Positions 1-7,250 of a DNA stretch of 9,230 bases are shown in pieces. The notes under the pieces were generated by a model, which worked only from the letters and a program-made list of their open reading frames with translations, searched no databases and was not told the DNA's origin. The stretch lies in assembly GCA_003512365.1 (NCBI GenBank), contig DORI01000206.1, forward strand, positions 1 to 9,230. The letters are read 5' to 3'. This stretch comes from Crocinitomicaceae bacterium. Lineage in GTDB: Bacteria > Bacteroidota > Bacteroidia > Flavobacteriales_D > Crocinitomicaceae. Both the position numbers and the translations under genes were made by a program. The stretch's first letter is position 1. Each line of letters opens with the position of its first letter.

Positions 1-733
1 CTCGAAGTCGAAATTAAAATGCTTTGTTGTGGGGATATCAGGTGGTGTTGATTCAGCGCTGACAGCTTCACTATGTGCCAAAACAGGTCATAAAGTTTTA
101 TTATTGAACTTGCCAATTCGTCAAACACACAGTGAATTTTCTAGAGCTTGCCTACAAATTGCTGATCTAGAAGAGAAATATATGAATGTGTCCTCAATTC
201 AATTGCCTCTGACAACGGTTTTCGATGAATTTACTAAAGTTGTTCCTGAATCTGTCCAACAAGATTTTTTAGCAATGGCAAATTCACGTTCAAGGTTGCG
301 AATGACTGCGTTGTATGCTGTAGCACAGGCGAATGGCTGTCTAGTTGTGGGTACTGGAAATAAAATCGAAGATTTTGGAATTGGATTTTTTACTAAGTAC
401 GGTGATGGCGGTGTTGATATAAGTCCCATTGCCGATTTAACAAAAACTGAGGTATTTAAACTGGCAAAAGAAATCGGTGTGATTCAGGAAATTCTCAACG
501 CAAAGCCAACTGACGGCTTGTGGGAAGATGGTCGCTCAGATGAAGATCAAATCGGCGCAAGTTATCCAGAATTAGAATGGGCGATGGAATATGACGGTGA
601 AACAACAAATCTTTCGGTCAGACAAGTAGAAGTTCTAGGCATATACAAGAAATTGAATGCTCTGAATCAGCACAAAATGAAACCTATACCTGTTTGTAAC
701 ATACCTGTTTCGATGAAAAGTGAATTAAAATGA
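1..733 (+). CDS. nadE: NAD synthetase, 3' part (5' end outside window)
   Basis: Makes NAD+ from deamido-NAD, ATP and ammonia, the last step of cytoplasmic NAD biosynthesis. The frame is open to the left edge (first full codon at 2-4), so the GTG at 29 is internal. The visible part has 243 residues. It shows the N-type ATP-pyrophosphatase P-loop SGGVDS (visible residues 13-18), GTGNK (117-121), KYGDGGVD (132-139), the DLTKTEV segment (145-151) and TDGLWEDGRSDEDQIG (170-185). All match the short, ammonia-dependent NadE of Bacteroidota, of about 260 aa, so roughly 20-25 residues are probably missing. Only 12 residues precede the P-loop here, so an N-terminal glutaminase domain cannot be strictly excluded. 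The stop (731-733) overlaps the start of the WG-repeat gene as ATGA, suggesting a shared transcript and coupled translation. The family call is very secure; the ammonia-dependent subtype is inferred. Confidence 0.94.
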   Translation, partial: SKSKLKCFVVGISGGVDSALTASLCAKTGHKVLLLNLPIRQTHSEFSRACLQIADLEEKYMNVSSIQLPLTTVFDEFTKVVPESVQQDFLAMANSRSRLRMTALYAVAQANGCLVVGTGNKIEDFGIGFFTKYGDGGVDISPIADLTKTEVFKLAKEIGVIQEILNAKPTDGLWEDGRSDEDQIGASYPELEWAMEYDGETTNLSVRQVEVLGIYKKLNALNQHKMKPIPVCNIPVSMKSELK

Positions 734-2820
734 TACGTTCACTATTCTTTATTTATTTTCTATTCTCTTTCTTCTCGATTTTTTCGCAACGATTCAAATG
801 TGGATGCTCGGAACTTACGCGTGAGAATTATACCTCCTCGCGAAATCAATTTGAAAAAATAAGGGGAAATGAATTTTTGAAAAATGTTGGTCTTTCGCGC
901 TACTTTTTTAGTAAGAAAGAATACGATAAAGCCTATGAAAAAGCGACTCTTGCATTGGATTTATGGTCAAAAGAATCCTTTAATAATAGAAATAAGGCAT
1001 CGGTGTGCCAATTAGATTCTTTACGCTTGGAAGAAATAAAAAGATTGTCGGCATATAGTGAATTCGAGAAAATGATTGCCTATCCTACAATTGTTGGTTG
1101 GAGCAACTTGATTAGTAAATTTAGCACCACGATAAATTTAGTAGAGGCTTGTTACCATAGAGATAGTCTGATGCTTTCCGCTATTATTGAAACCAAGAAT
1201 TCTGAGAAAGTCCAAGAATTTATTAATCAATTTCCAAATTCATATTTTGCAAATAAGGCATTTGAATTTTATTGTGAATTTCAGTATAATGAGGAAGTTC
1301 CTGTGGAAACGCTTGAAAATTTGGAATCATTCGTTGAAAAGCATGCAGATAATTGTAAAATTGACCAAGTTCATTTTGCAATTTATTCAATCTTCCGAAA
1401 AACACAGCAAATCAAAGAGCTCGAACGCTACATTTCAAAATATCCGAATCAACCGTGGGTAACACAGGCATGGAGAGCGATTTATGAATTGTATGTGGGT
1501 GAGTGGGATGAGGATAAAATCTCATCTTTCAGGAGTATATATCCAAATTATCCTTTCATGGAAGAATTGACTCGTGATTTAGCTTTGTTAAATGAGGAGT
1601 TGTATCCTATCGAAAAAGACGGTCTTTATGGGTATATCAATGCAAAAGGTAAAGTTGTAATTCCTTTTTCATATGAAGATGCAGGATTTTTTAATAATGG
1701 AATTGCAGTAGTTCAACAGAATGAAAAGTTTGGAGCAATTAACAAAAGAAATCAGGTTATTATTCCCTTTCATTATGAAACCATATATGATTTTGATCAA
1801 GATGTTGCCATTGCTGGAGATACTTCATTTTATGGATTGATCTCTAAAACGGGAGAAATTATTGTTTCATTTAAATACACAGAAATTAAAAAAATAAACC
1901 CTGTTGTTTTTGTTTTTCAAGATTCAATAGGTTTTGGATTTTTTAATGTTAGAGGAATACCACTTAAAAATGAAGTTTATGAGGAAATTACAGAATTACC
2001 AGGGGGTATGTTTAAGTGTAAAGTGAATGCGAAAATTGGAATTTTGAATGCTAAATTAAATGAAATAGTCCCCATGCAATTCGATGAGGTCGAAAAGTTC
2101 GACGATACGCTTTTTATTGTGAAGCTATCGGGAAAATACGGAATTTACAATGCTAATAAAGGTATGCTTGTTCAACCAAATTACGAACGAATAAAGATTT
2201 TGGATGCTTCGAAAAGTCTAATGTTAGTTAAGAAATTAAAGGAATTACAAATTTGCAAGTTTAGTGGGGCAAAGCATCTTTCCTTATCCTTCGAATACTC
2301 TCAACGACTATTTGATCTAATTTCCTTTTATCAAAACACATCGGTCTTTTCTCAAAAAGGGAAATTTGGTATTTTGGATGGAAATGGAAAAGTTGTATTA
2401 AAACCTGAATACGAAGAAATGGGAAAAACAAATTCGTTAACACCATTTAAACTAAATAATCAATGGGGATTTTTAAATCAAACTGCAGTGAAAGTTAATC
2501 CGATGTATGATGCCTGTTATACGCCAAATAAGCTTGGTTATGTTGTAGAGAAGAATGGTAAACAAGGAGTTATTGATTATAATGGAAAGGAAATTATTTC
2601 TTTACAATACAATTCGGTTAAATGGTTGAAAGAAGGATATTATATTCTTGACTTTAATGGCTTATTAGGTTTGGCTAATGAATTTGGCACTATCATTGTC
2701 CCTTGTGGCAACAAGTCGATTCAAGCTATGAATAGTGACTTATTTCTCTTGCAAAATTCAAATGAAATACGTTACTTTATTCCTTCGAAATCGCTATGGA
2801 TAAAAGCTCAAGATGAATAA
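730..2820 (+). CDS. Exported WG-repeat protein with helical N-terminal region
   Basis: A protein of 696 aa, function unknown. Residues 1-19 form a signal peptide (MIRS, then a Phe-rich core) with likely cleavage at IFS|Q, so the protein should reach the periplasm or beyond. Residues about 45-290 look helical, with TPR/YfiO-like phrases such as FINQFPNSYFANKA (164-177) and YISKYPNQPWVTQAW (234-248). From about 295 to 660 there are roughly ten WG (KWG-type) repeats of the form 'G.yGyin..GkvviPf.Ye', for example at 296-318, 331-352, 366-386, 468-488, 543-563, 577-594 and 609-629. The stretch at about 490-540 is degenerate. WG repeats are thought to build beta-rich binding surfaces; the ligand is unknown. 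The start ATG overlaps the nadE stop, and the stop overlaps the next start by 8 bp. No catalytic motif was seen. WG assignment is confident; the TPR-like label is tentative. Confidence 0.85.
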   Translation: MIRSLFFIYFLFSFFSIFSQRFKCGCSELTRENYTSSRNQFEKIRGNEFLKNVGLSRYFFSKKEYDKAYEKATLALDLWSKESFNNRNKASVCQLDSLRLEEIKRLSAYSEFEKMIAYPTIVGWSNLISKFSTTINLVEACYHRDSLMLSAIIETKNSEKVQEFINQFPNSYFANKAFEFYCEFQYNEEVPVETLENLESFVEKHADNCKIDQVHFAIYSIFRKTQQIKELERYISKYPNQPWVTQAWRAIYELYVGEWDEDKISSFRSIYPNYPFMEELTRDLALLNEELYPIEKDGLYGYINAKGKVVIPFSYEDAGFFNNGIAVVQQNEKFGAINKRNQVIIPFHYETIYDFDQDVAIAGDTSFYGLISKTGEIIVSFKYTEIKKINPVVFVFQDSIGFGFFNVRGIPLKNEVYEEITELPGGMFKCKVNAKIGILNAKLNEIVPMQFDEVEKFDDTLFIVKLSGKYGIYNANKGMLVQPNYERIKILDASKSLMLVKKLKELQICKFSGAKHLSLSFEYSQRLFDLISFYQNTSVFSQKGKFGILDGNGKVVLKPEYEEMGKTNSLTPFKLNNQWGFLNQTAVKVNPMYDACYTPNKLGYVVEKNGKQGVIDYNGKEIISLQYNSVKWLKEGYYILDFNGLLGLANEFGTIIVPCGNKSIQAMNSDLFLLQNSNEIRYFIPSKSLWIKAQDE

Positions 2821-3583
2821 ACTATTCAACAAGCCGGATTATTTTTACCTAGCCATTGCGTTAACATTCACCACGCTTGTGATTAGTGCGGTAGTAACCA
2901 CTGTAGATGTGTTTAAAGCAGAAAAAAAAATTTCAAGATTTGAGGAAGGTTTGGTGGTAGAAAGCGAACAGTTGGAGGAGTTGAATTTTGAAAATTTAGA
3001 AGTCACAAATTCTGGTGGAGGAGAGGTTAAAAATGTAATTGCCGACGCAAACGACAAACGAAAGAAATCTTTTGATGATTGGTCGCAAGATGTTTCGAAT
3101 AATAGTTCTGTAAATCCTGAGCAAAGTGCCAAAGATTTTGAGCAACAACTTTTTCGAGAGGCAGAGGGAAATGAAGCGAGAAAAAAAATGGAGGAACAGC
3201 GAAAAAATAAAGATAATTCTTCATCTCCTAAAAGTAATACGCAAGTGAATAAAACTTCATTAGGAGGGTCAGAAAATCAATTTTCTGGAAATGTTATGGT
3301 TCGCTTTAGTCTAAGTGGAAGAACTGCTTTTAACGGGAATAATTGGTATGTGCGGAATCCTGGATATACATGTGGGAAAGGTTCAGGCTTAGTTGTGGTG
3401 AATGTGGTCGTTGGAAAGGATGGAAAAGTAATTAGGGCAGTTGTTGATAATGCAAGATCGAAAGGGAATGCTTGCATGAGAGAACAGGCTCAAAAGTATG
3501 CTTCGATTAGTAGGTTTAGTATTTCTTCAACAGCACCTGATAGCCAGTCAGGATATATTCAATACGAATTTGTATCTCAATAG
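2813..3583 (+). CDS. Membrane-anchored protein with TonB-like C-terminal domain
   Basis: A protein of 256 aa. One hydrophobic segment (about residues 11-33) after a short charged N-terminus suggests an N-in inner-membrane anchor. A hydrophilic, Glu/Lys/Asn-rich linker follows (about 35-155; 105-135 may be coiled coil). The C-terminal domain (about 157-256) contains GYTCGKGSG, then VVVNVVVGKDGKVIRAVV (194-211), a conserved-looking NACMREQAQKYA and a closing beta strand. This pattern resembles the TonB C-terminal fold in many Bacteroidota 'energy transducer TonB' proteins, but it lacks the Pro-rich linker of classical TonB. Cys187 and Cys221 could form a disulfide. No ExbB or ExbD gene is visible nearby, so energy coupling to an outer-membrane receptor is unproven. 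The start codon lies within the end of the WG-repeat gene, so translation is probably coupled. A structural or scaffolding role with the WG protein is equally possible. Confidence 0.7.
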   Translation: MNKLFNKPDYFYLAIALTFTTLVISAVVTTVDVFKAEKKISRFEEGLVVESEQLEELNFENLEVTNSGGGEVKNVIADANDKRKKSFDDWSQDVSNNSSVNPEQSAKDFEQQLFREAEGNEARKKMEEQRKNKDNSSSPKSNTQVNKTSLGGSENQFSGNVMVRFSLSGRTAFNGNNWYVRNPGYTCGKGSGLVVVNVVVGKDGKVIRAVVDNARSKGNACMREQAQKYASISRFSISSTAPDSQSGYIQYEFVSQ

Positions 3584-3590
3584 AAAATAA

Positions 3591-3629
3591 TGATTAAAAA
3601 ATAATCAATAAAAAGATTAAAAAATAATT
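3591..3629 (+). promoter_or_regulatory. Tandem palindromic sites, candidate operator for XRE/S24 regulator
   Basis: TGATTA-AAAAA-TAATCA at 3591-3607 is a perfect 6-bp inverted repeat with a 5-bp A spacer. A second copy at 3615-3629 (GATTA-AAAAA-TAATT) has one mismatch and is 23 bp away centre to centre, about two helical turns. They fill the 80-bp gap before the regulator. The downstream copy would cover the -33 region if TAAATTTT (3651-3658) is the -7 element. The identical 15-mer core occurs at 8327-8341. The operator role is inferred. The region is nearly pure A/T, and another inverted repeat (TAAAAAAT at 3618-3625 with ATTTTTTA at 3627-3634) overlaps it, so a weak terminator for the upstream gene is an alternative. 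Confidence 0.45.
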
Positions 3630-3663
3630 TTTTATTCTTAGGTTTGTTTTTAAATTTTCGATT

Positions 3664-4464
3664 ATGATAGGTCAAAATCTAAAGGCACTTAGAAAAAGAA
3701 AAGGTAAGTCACAAGAAGATGTGGCAATTGCGGTAGGAACAAATCGATCTACATACAGTGGGTATGAGAATGGCGTTGCATCTCCTGGTATTGAAGGCTT
3801 ATTGGCCTTTAGTGGGTTTTATGATGTGACGGTCGATTCGTTACTTAAAACTGATTTCTCCAGTTTTTCGGAAGCTGATTGGTTGCATTTTGAGGGTTCT
3901 TGGAAGAAAGAAGCTAAGGGTTCATCTCTTCGTGTTCTTACAGCTGTTGTTGATACTCAAAATAGTGAGGTAATCGAGATGATTCATCAAAAAGCAAGAG
4001 CGGGTTACACAACGGGTTATTCTGACATTAGTTTTATAAAAGATTTGCCAATAATGCAACTTCCTTTTTTATCTAAGGATAAAAAATACCGTGCTTTTCA
4101 AATTGAAGGAGATTCCATGTTGCCAGTTCCTTCTGGATCGTATATTATTGGCGAATTTGTTCAAGATTGGACAATGCTAAAATCAGGAACTGCCTGTATA
4201 GTATTGACTAAAAATGATGGTATTGTTTTTAAAGTCATTTACAATGAACTTCAGGAAAACAAAGGATTTTTATTGGTTTCTTCAAATCCGGTTTTTGAGC
4301 CTTTTCAGGTAAAAGTTGATGATATTATTGAAATTTGGAAATTTGTTACACTTATTTCGTCTGAACTTCCAGAGGGAGGTATGAACAGTGAAGATTTAGT
4401 TGAAGGAATTAAAAATATTCAAAAGGATGTGAGAGTTATTTTGAATAAATTATCAAAAGCTTGA
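3664..4464 (+). CDS. XRE-family regulator with S24 (LexA/CI-like) C-terminal domain
   Basis: A 266-aa DNA-binding regulator. Residues 1-62 form an HTH_3/XRE domain (IGQNLKALRKRKGKSQEDVA, then NRSTYSGYENG as recognition helix). Residues about 110-230 resemble the S24 LexA/UmuD/CI peptidase domain: an Ala113-Gly114 pair in KARAGYTTGY where LexA-type proteins self-cleave, Ser151 in EGDSMLP as candidate nucleophile, and Lys190 in GIVFKVIY as candidate general base. About 35 residues follow, partly helical. XRE/S24 proteins with an 'AGY..GY' segment are common in Bacteroidota, usually with unknown targets. The gene has its own gap with palindromic sites upstream, suggesting autoregulation, and ends 50 bp before thrS. 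The ATG at 3664 places the HTH at the expected N-terminal position. Domain calls are strong; cleavage activity and any SOS or stress link are inferred. Confidence 0.88.
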   Translation: MIGQNLKALRKRKGKSQEDVAIAVGTNRSTYSGYENGVASPGIEGLLAFSGFYDVTVDSLLKTDFSSFSEADWLHFEGSWKKEAKGSSLRVLTAVVDTQNSEVIEMIHQKARAGYTTGYSDISFIKDLPIMQLPFLSKDKKYRAFQIEGDSMLPVPSGSYIIGEFVQDWTMLKSGTACIVLTKNDGIVFKVIYNELQENKGFLLVSSNPVFEPFQVKVDDIIEIWKFVTLISSELPEGGMNSEDLVEGIKNIQKDVRVILNKLSKA

Positions 4465-4467
4465 TAA
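4450..4467 (+). repeat. Perfect inverted repeat over the stop codon of the XRE gene
   Basis: TTATCAA (4450-4456) and TTGATAA (4461-4467) are exact reverse complements separated by AAGC. The right arm contains the TGA stop of the regulator gene. A short T-run (4475-4480) follows about 8 bp later. The stem has only one G-C pair, so as a terminator it would be weak; it could also be a protein-binding site upstream of thrS. Confidence 0.4.
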
Positions 4468-4481
4468 ACCTTATATTTTTT

Positions 4482-4502
4482 AGCTGATTCGGCTTATCTT
4501 TG
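4482..4502 (+). promoter_or_regulatory. thrS promoter: TATCTTTG -7 element next to a 13-bp near-palindrome
   Basis: TATCTTTG at 4495-4502 fits the Bacteroidota -7 consensus TAnnTTTG exactly. No good -33 TTTG is present; TTAT at 4471-4474 has the right spacing but is weak. Immediately upstream, AGCTGATTCGGCT (4482-4494) is a palindrome with one non-complementary pair around a central T, in the spacer where a repressor could block polymerase. Only 12 bp separate the element from the thrS ATG, so the transcript would have a very short leader. The -7 call is supported by sequence; the operator idea is inference. Confidence 0.6.
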
Positions 4503-4514
4503 CAAAAAAAAATA

Positions 4515-6449
4515 ATGATTAATATCACGTTCCCTGATGGTAATATCCGTTCTTATGAAAACGGAGTAAGTTCCATAGAAATTGCCAAAAGTATTTCAGA
4601 AGGATTAGCGCGCAATGTGTTGGCAGCTAAAGTTAACGACATAATACAAGATGCTTCTTTACCAATAGAAGGTGATAGTAATCTTCAGCTACTTACTTGG
4701 AATGATACCGAAGGAAAATCTACCATGTGGCATTCTTCTGCTCACCTTATGGCTGAGGCACTTGAGTATTATTACCCGGGAATAAAATTAGCGATTGGCC
4801 CTCCTGTAACAAATGGTTTTTATTACGATATTGATTTTGAAAATTATTCCATAAAAGAAGAGGACTTACCAAAAATAGAAGCTAAAATTCTTGAGTTGTC
4901 CAGAGCAAAAAATCCATTTATTCGAAAGCAGGTATCCAAAGCAGAAGCAATTAAATATTTTACCGAAAAGAATGACCCATATAAATTAGAATTATTGGAG
5001 GATTTAGAAGATGGTTCCATTACGTTTTATACCCAAGGGAACTTTACGGATTTATGTCGTGGGCCACATATTCCGGATACTGGATTTATTAAGGCGGTAA
5101 AACTTACTGCCATTGCAGGTGCATATTGGCGTGGAGATGAAAAAAATAAACAATTAACACGGATATATGGAATTACATTCCCTAAACAAACCGAGTTAGC
5201 CGAGTATTTGGAGCGATTGGAAGAAGCAAAGAAAAGAGACCATAGAAAATTAGGTAAAGAGTTAGAGTTGTTTACGTTTTCTCAAAAGGTTGGACAAGGA
5301 CTTCCGTTGTGGCTACCGAAAGGTGCAGCATTAAGAGAGCGCTTAGAAAACTTTCTTAAAAAAGCACAACGCAAAGCTGGTTATCAGCAAGTGATTACGC
5401 CGCATATTGGAAACAAGGAACTTTACGTAACTTCTGGTCACTATGAAAAATATGGCGCAGATTCTTTTCAACCAATTCGAACGCCGGATCCAAATGAAGA
5501 ATTTTATTTAAAACCAATGAATTGCCCTCATCATTGTGAGATTTTCAAATCAAGGCCGAGGTCATATAAAGATTTGCCAGCGCGCTTTGCGGAATTCGGC
5601 ACTGTTTACCGCTATGAGCAGTCAGGGGAATTACATGGCTTAACGCGAGTTAGAGGATTTACACAAGATGACGCGCATATATTTTGTATGCAGGAGCAAG
5701 TTAAAGATGAATTTAAGAACGTTATTGATATTGTATTGTACGTTTTAAAAACATTGAAATTTGAAAGCTACAAGGCACAAATATCCTTAAGAGATCCGGA
5801 CAATAAAACAAAATATATCGGTAGCGAGGAAAATTGGCAAAAGGCAGAGGAAGCTATCATTGAAGCTGCTGCTGAAAAAGAATTGCCTACGGTTGTTGCA
5901 TACGGTGAAGCGGCGTTTTATGGTCCGAAACTAGACTTCATGGTGCAAGATGCTTTGGGAAGGGAATGGCAATTGGGTACAATTCAAGTAGATTACAATT
6001 TGCCGGAGCGTTTTGAATTGGAATACATTGGTTCAGATAATCAAAAACATCGTCCTGTAATGATTCATAGGGCACCATTTGGTTCAATGGAACGATTTGT
6101 TGCTGTTCTTCTCGAGCATTGTGCAGGTGACTTTCCTCTTTGGCTTTCATCCGAACAATTTACCGTACTTCCAATATCTGAGAAATTCAACGATTACGCC
6201 CAAAAAGTTTCAGATTTACTAAATAATTCCGATATTCGCGGTCTTGTTGATGTCCGTAATGAAAAGATAGGCAAGAAAATACGTGATGCAGAGTTATCTA
6301 AAATCCCTTTTATGCTGATTGTTGGAGAAAAGGAAGCAGAAGAAAATAAAGTATCTGTAAGAAGAAGAGGCGAAGGCGATTTAGGAATGATGGATATCGA
6401 TAATTTTGTAGAACGTGTGGTTGAAGCAATTAACGAAGAATTAAAATAA
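4515..6449 (+). CDS. thrS: Threonyl-tRNA synthetase
   Basis: Charges tRNA-Thr with threonine using ATP, in the cytoplasm. The protein has 644 aa, a full-length class II enzyme. Residues 1-60 form the TGS domain. The SAD editing domain shows HSSAH (His73, His77) and CRGPH (Cys181, His185), the metal-site pattern that clears mischarged serine. The catalytic core starts near 250. Zinc ligands by comparison with E. coli ThrRS are Cys337 (MNCPHH), His388 (DDAHIF) and His518 (MIHRAP). Motif 2 is FGTVYRYEQSGELHGLTRVR and motif 3 is HRAPFGSMERF. The anticodon-binding domain runs from about 548 to the end. ATG 4515 is preferred over the in-frame TTG at 4500, because that TTG lies inside the promoter element and starting at MINITFPDG matches the family. 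The gene heads the thrS-infC-rpmI-rplT operon, 13 bp before infC. No T-box-like leader fits in the gap. Confidence 0.98.
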   Translation: MINITFPDGNIRSYENGVSSIEIAKSISEGLARNVLAAKVNDIIQDASLPIEGDSNLQLLTWNDTEGKSTMWHSSAHLMAEALEYYYPGIKLAIGPPVTNGFYYDIDFENYSIKEEDLPKIEAKILELSRAKNPFIRKQVSKAEAIKYFTEKNDPYKLELLEDLEDGSITFYTQGNFTDLCRGPHIPDTGFIKAVKLTAIAGAYWRGDEKNKQLTRIYGITFPKQTELAEYLERLEEAKKRDHRKLGKELELFTFSQKVGQGLPLWLPKGAALRERLENFLKKAQRKAGYQQVITPHIGNKELYVTSGHYEKYGADSFQPIRTPDPNEEFYLKPMNCPHHCEIFKSRPRSYKDLPARFAEFGTVYRYEQSGELHGLTRVRGFTQDDAHIFCMQEQVKDEFKNVIDIVLYVLKTLKFESYKAQISLRDPDNKTKYIGSEENWQKAEEAIIEAAAEKELPTVVAYGEAAFYGPKLDFMVQDALGREWQLGTIQVDYNLPERFELEYIGSDNQKHRPVMIHRAPFGSMERFVAVLLEHCAGDFPLWLSSEQFTVLPISEKFNDYAQKVSDLLNNSDIRGLVDVRNEKIGKKIRDAELSKIPFMLIVGEKEAEENKVSVRRRGEGDLGMMDIDNFVERVVEAINEELK

Positions 6450-6462
6450 CTTTAAAAACTGA

Positions 6463-7008
6463 ATGAGAAAAAACCCAAGACAATTCGTAAAACGGGAAGA
6501 AGAAGCGCAGCACAAGATCAATGATAAAATCACTGCTCATGAAGTGAGATTGGTTCTTGACGGTAAAGAACCTGAGGTATTATCAACTGCGAAAGCAATA
6601 GCATTAGCCGAAGAAGAAGAATTGGATTTGGTTGAAATCTCACCAAACGCAAACCCTCCGGTTTGTCGTATCATGGATTATAAAAAATTCCTCTACAATC
6701 AAAAACGTAAACAAAAAGAGCTAAAAGCGAAGCAAAGCAAGGTGGTAGTAAAGGAAATTCGTTTTGGTCCCAATACAGACGACCATGATTTTAATTTCAA
6801 ATTAGCTCACGCTAGGAAATTTTTAGAAGAAGGTTCAAAAGTCAAGGCGTATGTGTTCTTTCGTGGAAGAACTATTGTTTTTAAGGATCGTGGAGAAATA
6901 TTGTTGTTGAAGTTTGCTCAAGAATTGGCGGACTGTGGTGCAGTGGAGCAACTTCCAAAATTAGAGGGTAAAAAAATGATCGTAATGATCAATCCAAAAA
7001 AGAAATAA
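6463..7008 (+). CDS. infC: Translation initiation factor IF-3
   Basis: Binds the 30S subunit, keeps it apart from 50S and checks start-codon and initiator-tRNA pairing. The protein has 181 aa, normal length. The N-terminal domain covers about residues 15-80 (INDKITAHEVRLV; DLVEISPNANPPVCRIMDY with the IF-3 signature). A Lys-rich linker spans about 78-95 (KKFLYNQKRKQKELKAKQSK). The C-terminal domain runs from about 95 to 181 (KEIRFGPNTDDHDFNFK; KVKAYVFFRGR; MIVMINPKKK). The start is an ordinary ATG at 6463, unlike the AUU start by which E. coli infC senses IF-3, so that autoregulation is not evident here. No Shine-Dalgarno sequence lies in the 13-bp gap after thrS. It is followed 41 bp later by rpmI in the conserved order. 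Confidence 0.98.
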   Translation: MRKNPRQFVKREEEAQHKINDKITAHEVRLVLDGKEPEVLSTAKAIALAEEEELDLVEISPNANPPVCRIMDYKKFLYNQKRKQKELKAKQSKVVVKEIRFGPNTDDHDFNFKLAHARKFLEEGSKVKAYVFFRGRTIVFKDRGEILLLKFAQELADCGAVEQLPKLEGKKMIVMINPKKK

Positions 7009-7049
7009 AGAAGCTGATATATAAATGTTTAACTCAAAAAAAAGTAGAA

Positions 7050-7247
7050 ATGCCTAAAATGAAAACAAAATCCAGTGCCAAGAAGCGATTCACGGTAACG
7101 GGTAGTGGCAAAATTAAGCGCAAACATGCGTTTAAAAGTCACATTTTAACAAAAAAGGCTACTAAGCGTAAGCGTAATTTAACACATGCAGGATTGGTTC
7201 ACGATGCCGACATGTCAAATGTTAAATTGCAACTTTGTATGAAGTAG
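7050..7247 (+). CDS. rpmI: 50S ribosomal protein L35
   Basis: Small basic protein of the large ribosomal subunit, 65 aa, the usual length. The N-terminal pattern MPKMKTKSSAKKRFTVTGSG is diagnostic, followed by KIKRKHAFKSHILTKK and the Arg/Lys cluster TKRKRNLTHAGLV, which contacts 23S rRNA. The C-terminal end (NVKLQLCMK) is less conserved. The A-rich stretch CAAAAAAAAGTAGAA precedes the ATG, in place of a Shine-Dalgarno sequence. The gene lies between infC and rplT, as in most bacteria, and is expected to be co-transcribed from the thrS promoter. Confidence 0.98.
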   Translation: MPKMKTKSSAKKRFTVTGSGKIKRKHAFKSHILTKKATKRKRNLTHAGLVHDADMSNVKLQLCMK

Positions 7248-7250
7248 CAA

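Noticed and set aside
29..31. GTG as the start of nadE
   Set aside because: The frame is open upstream to the left edge, and starting here would cut the beta strand just before the SGGVDS P-loop. The real start is outside the window.
1187..1462. 91-codon + strand frame inside the WG-repeat gene, with a minus-strand partner
   Set aside because: Nested in the helical part of a clear 696-aa gene, out of frame, with no domain or initiation context.
2845..3477. Minus-strand frames opposite the TonB-like gene
   Set aside because: Three overlapping short frames with no family features; they are antisense shadows of a well-supported gene.
4500..4514. TTG at 4500 as the start of thrS
   Set aside because: It sits inside the TATCTTTG promoter element and would add QKKI before the normal ThrRS N-terminus; ATG 4515 fits the family.
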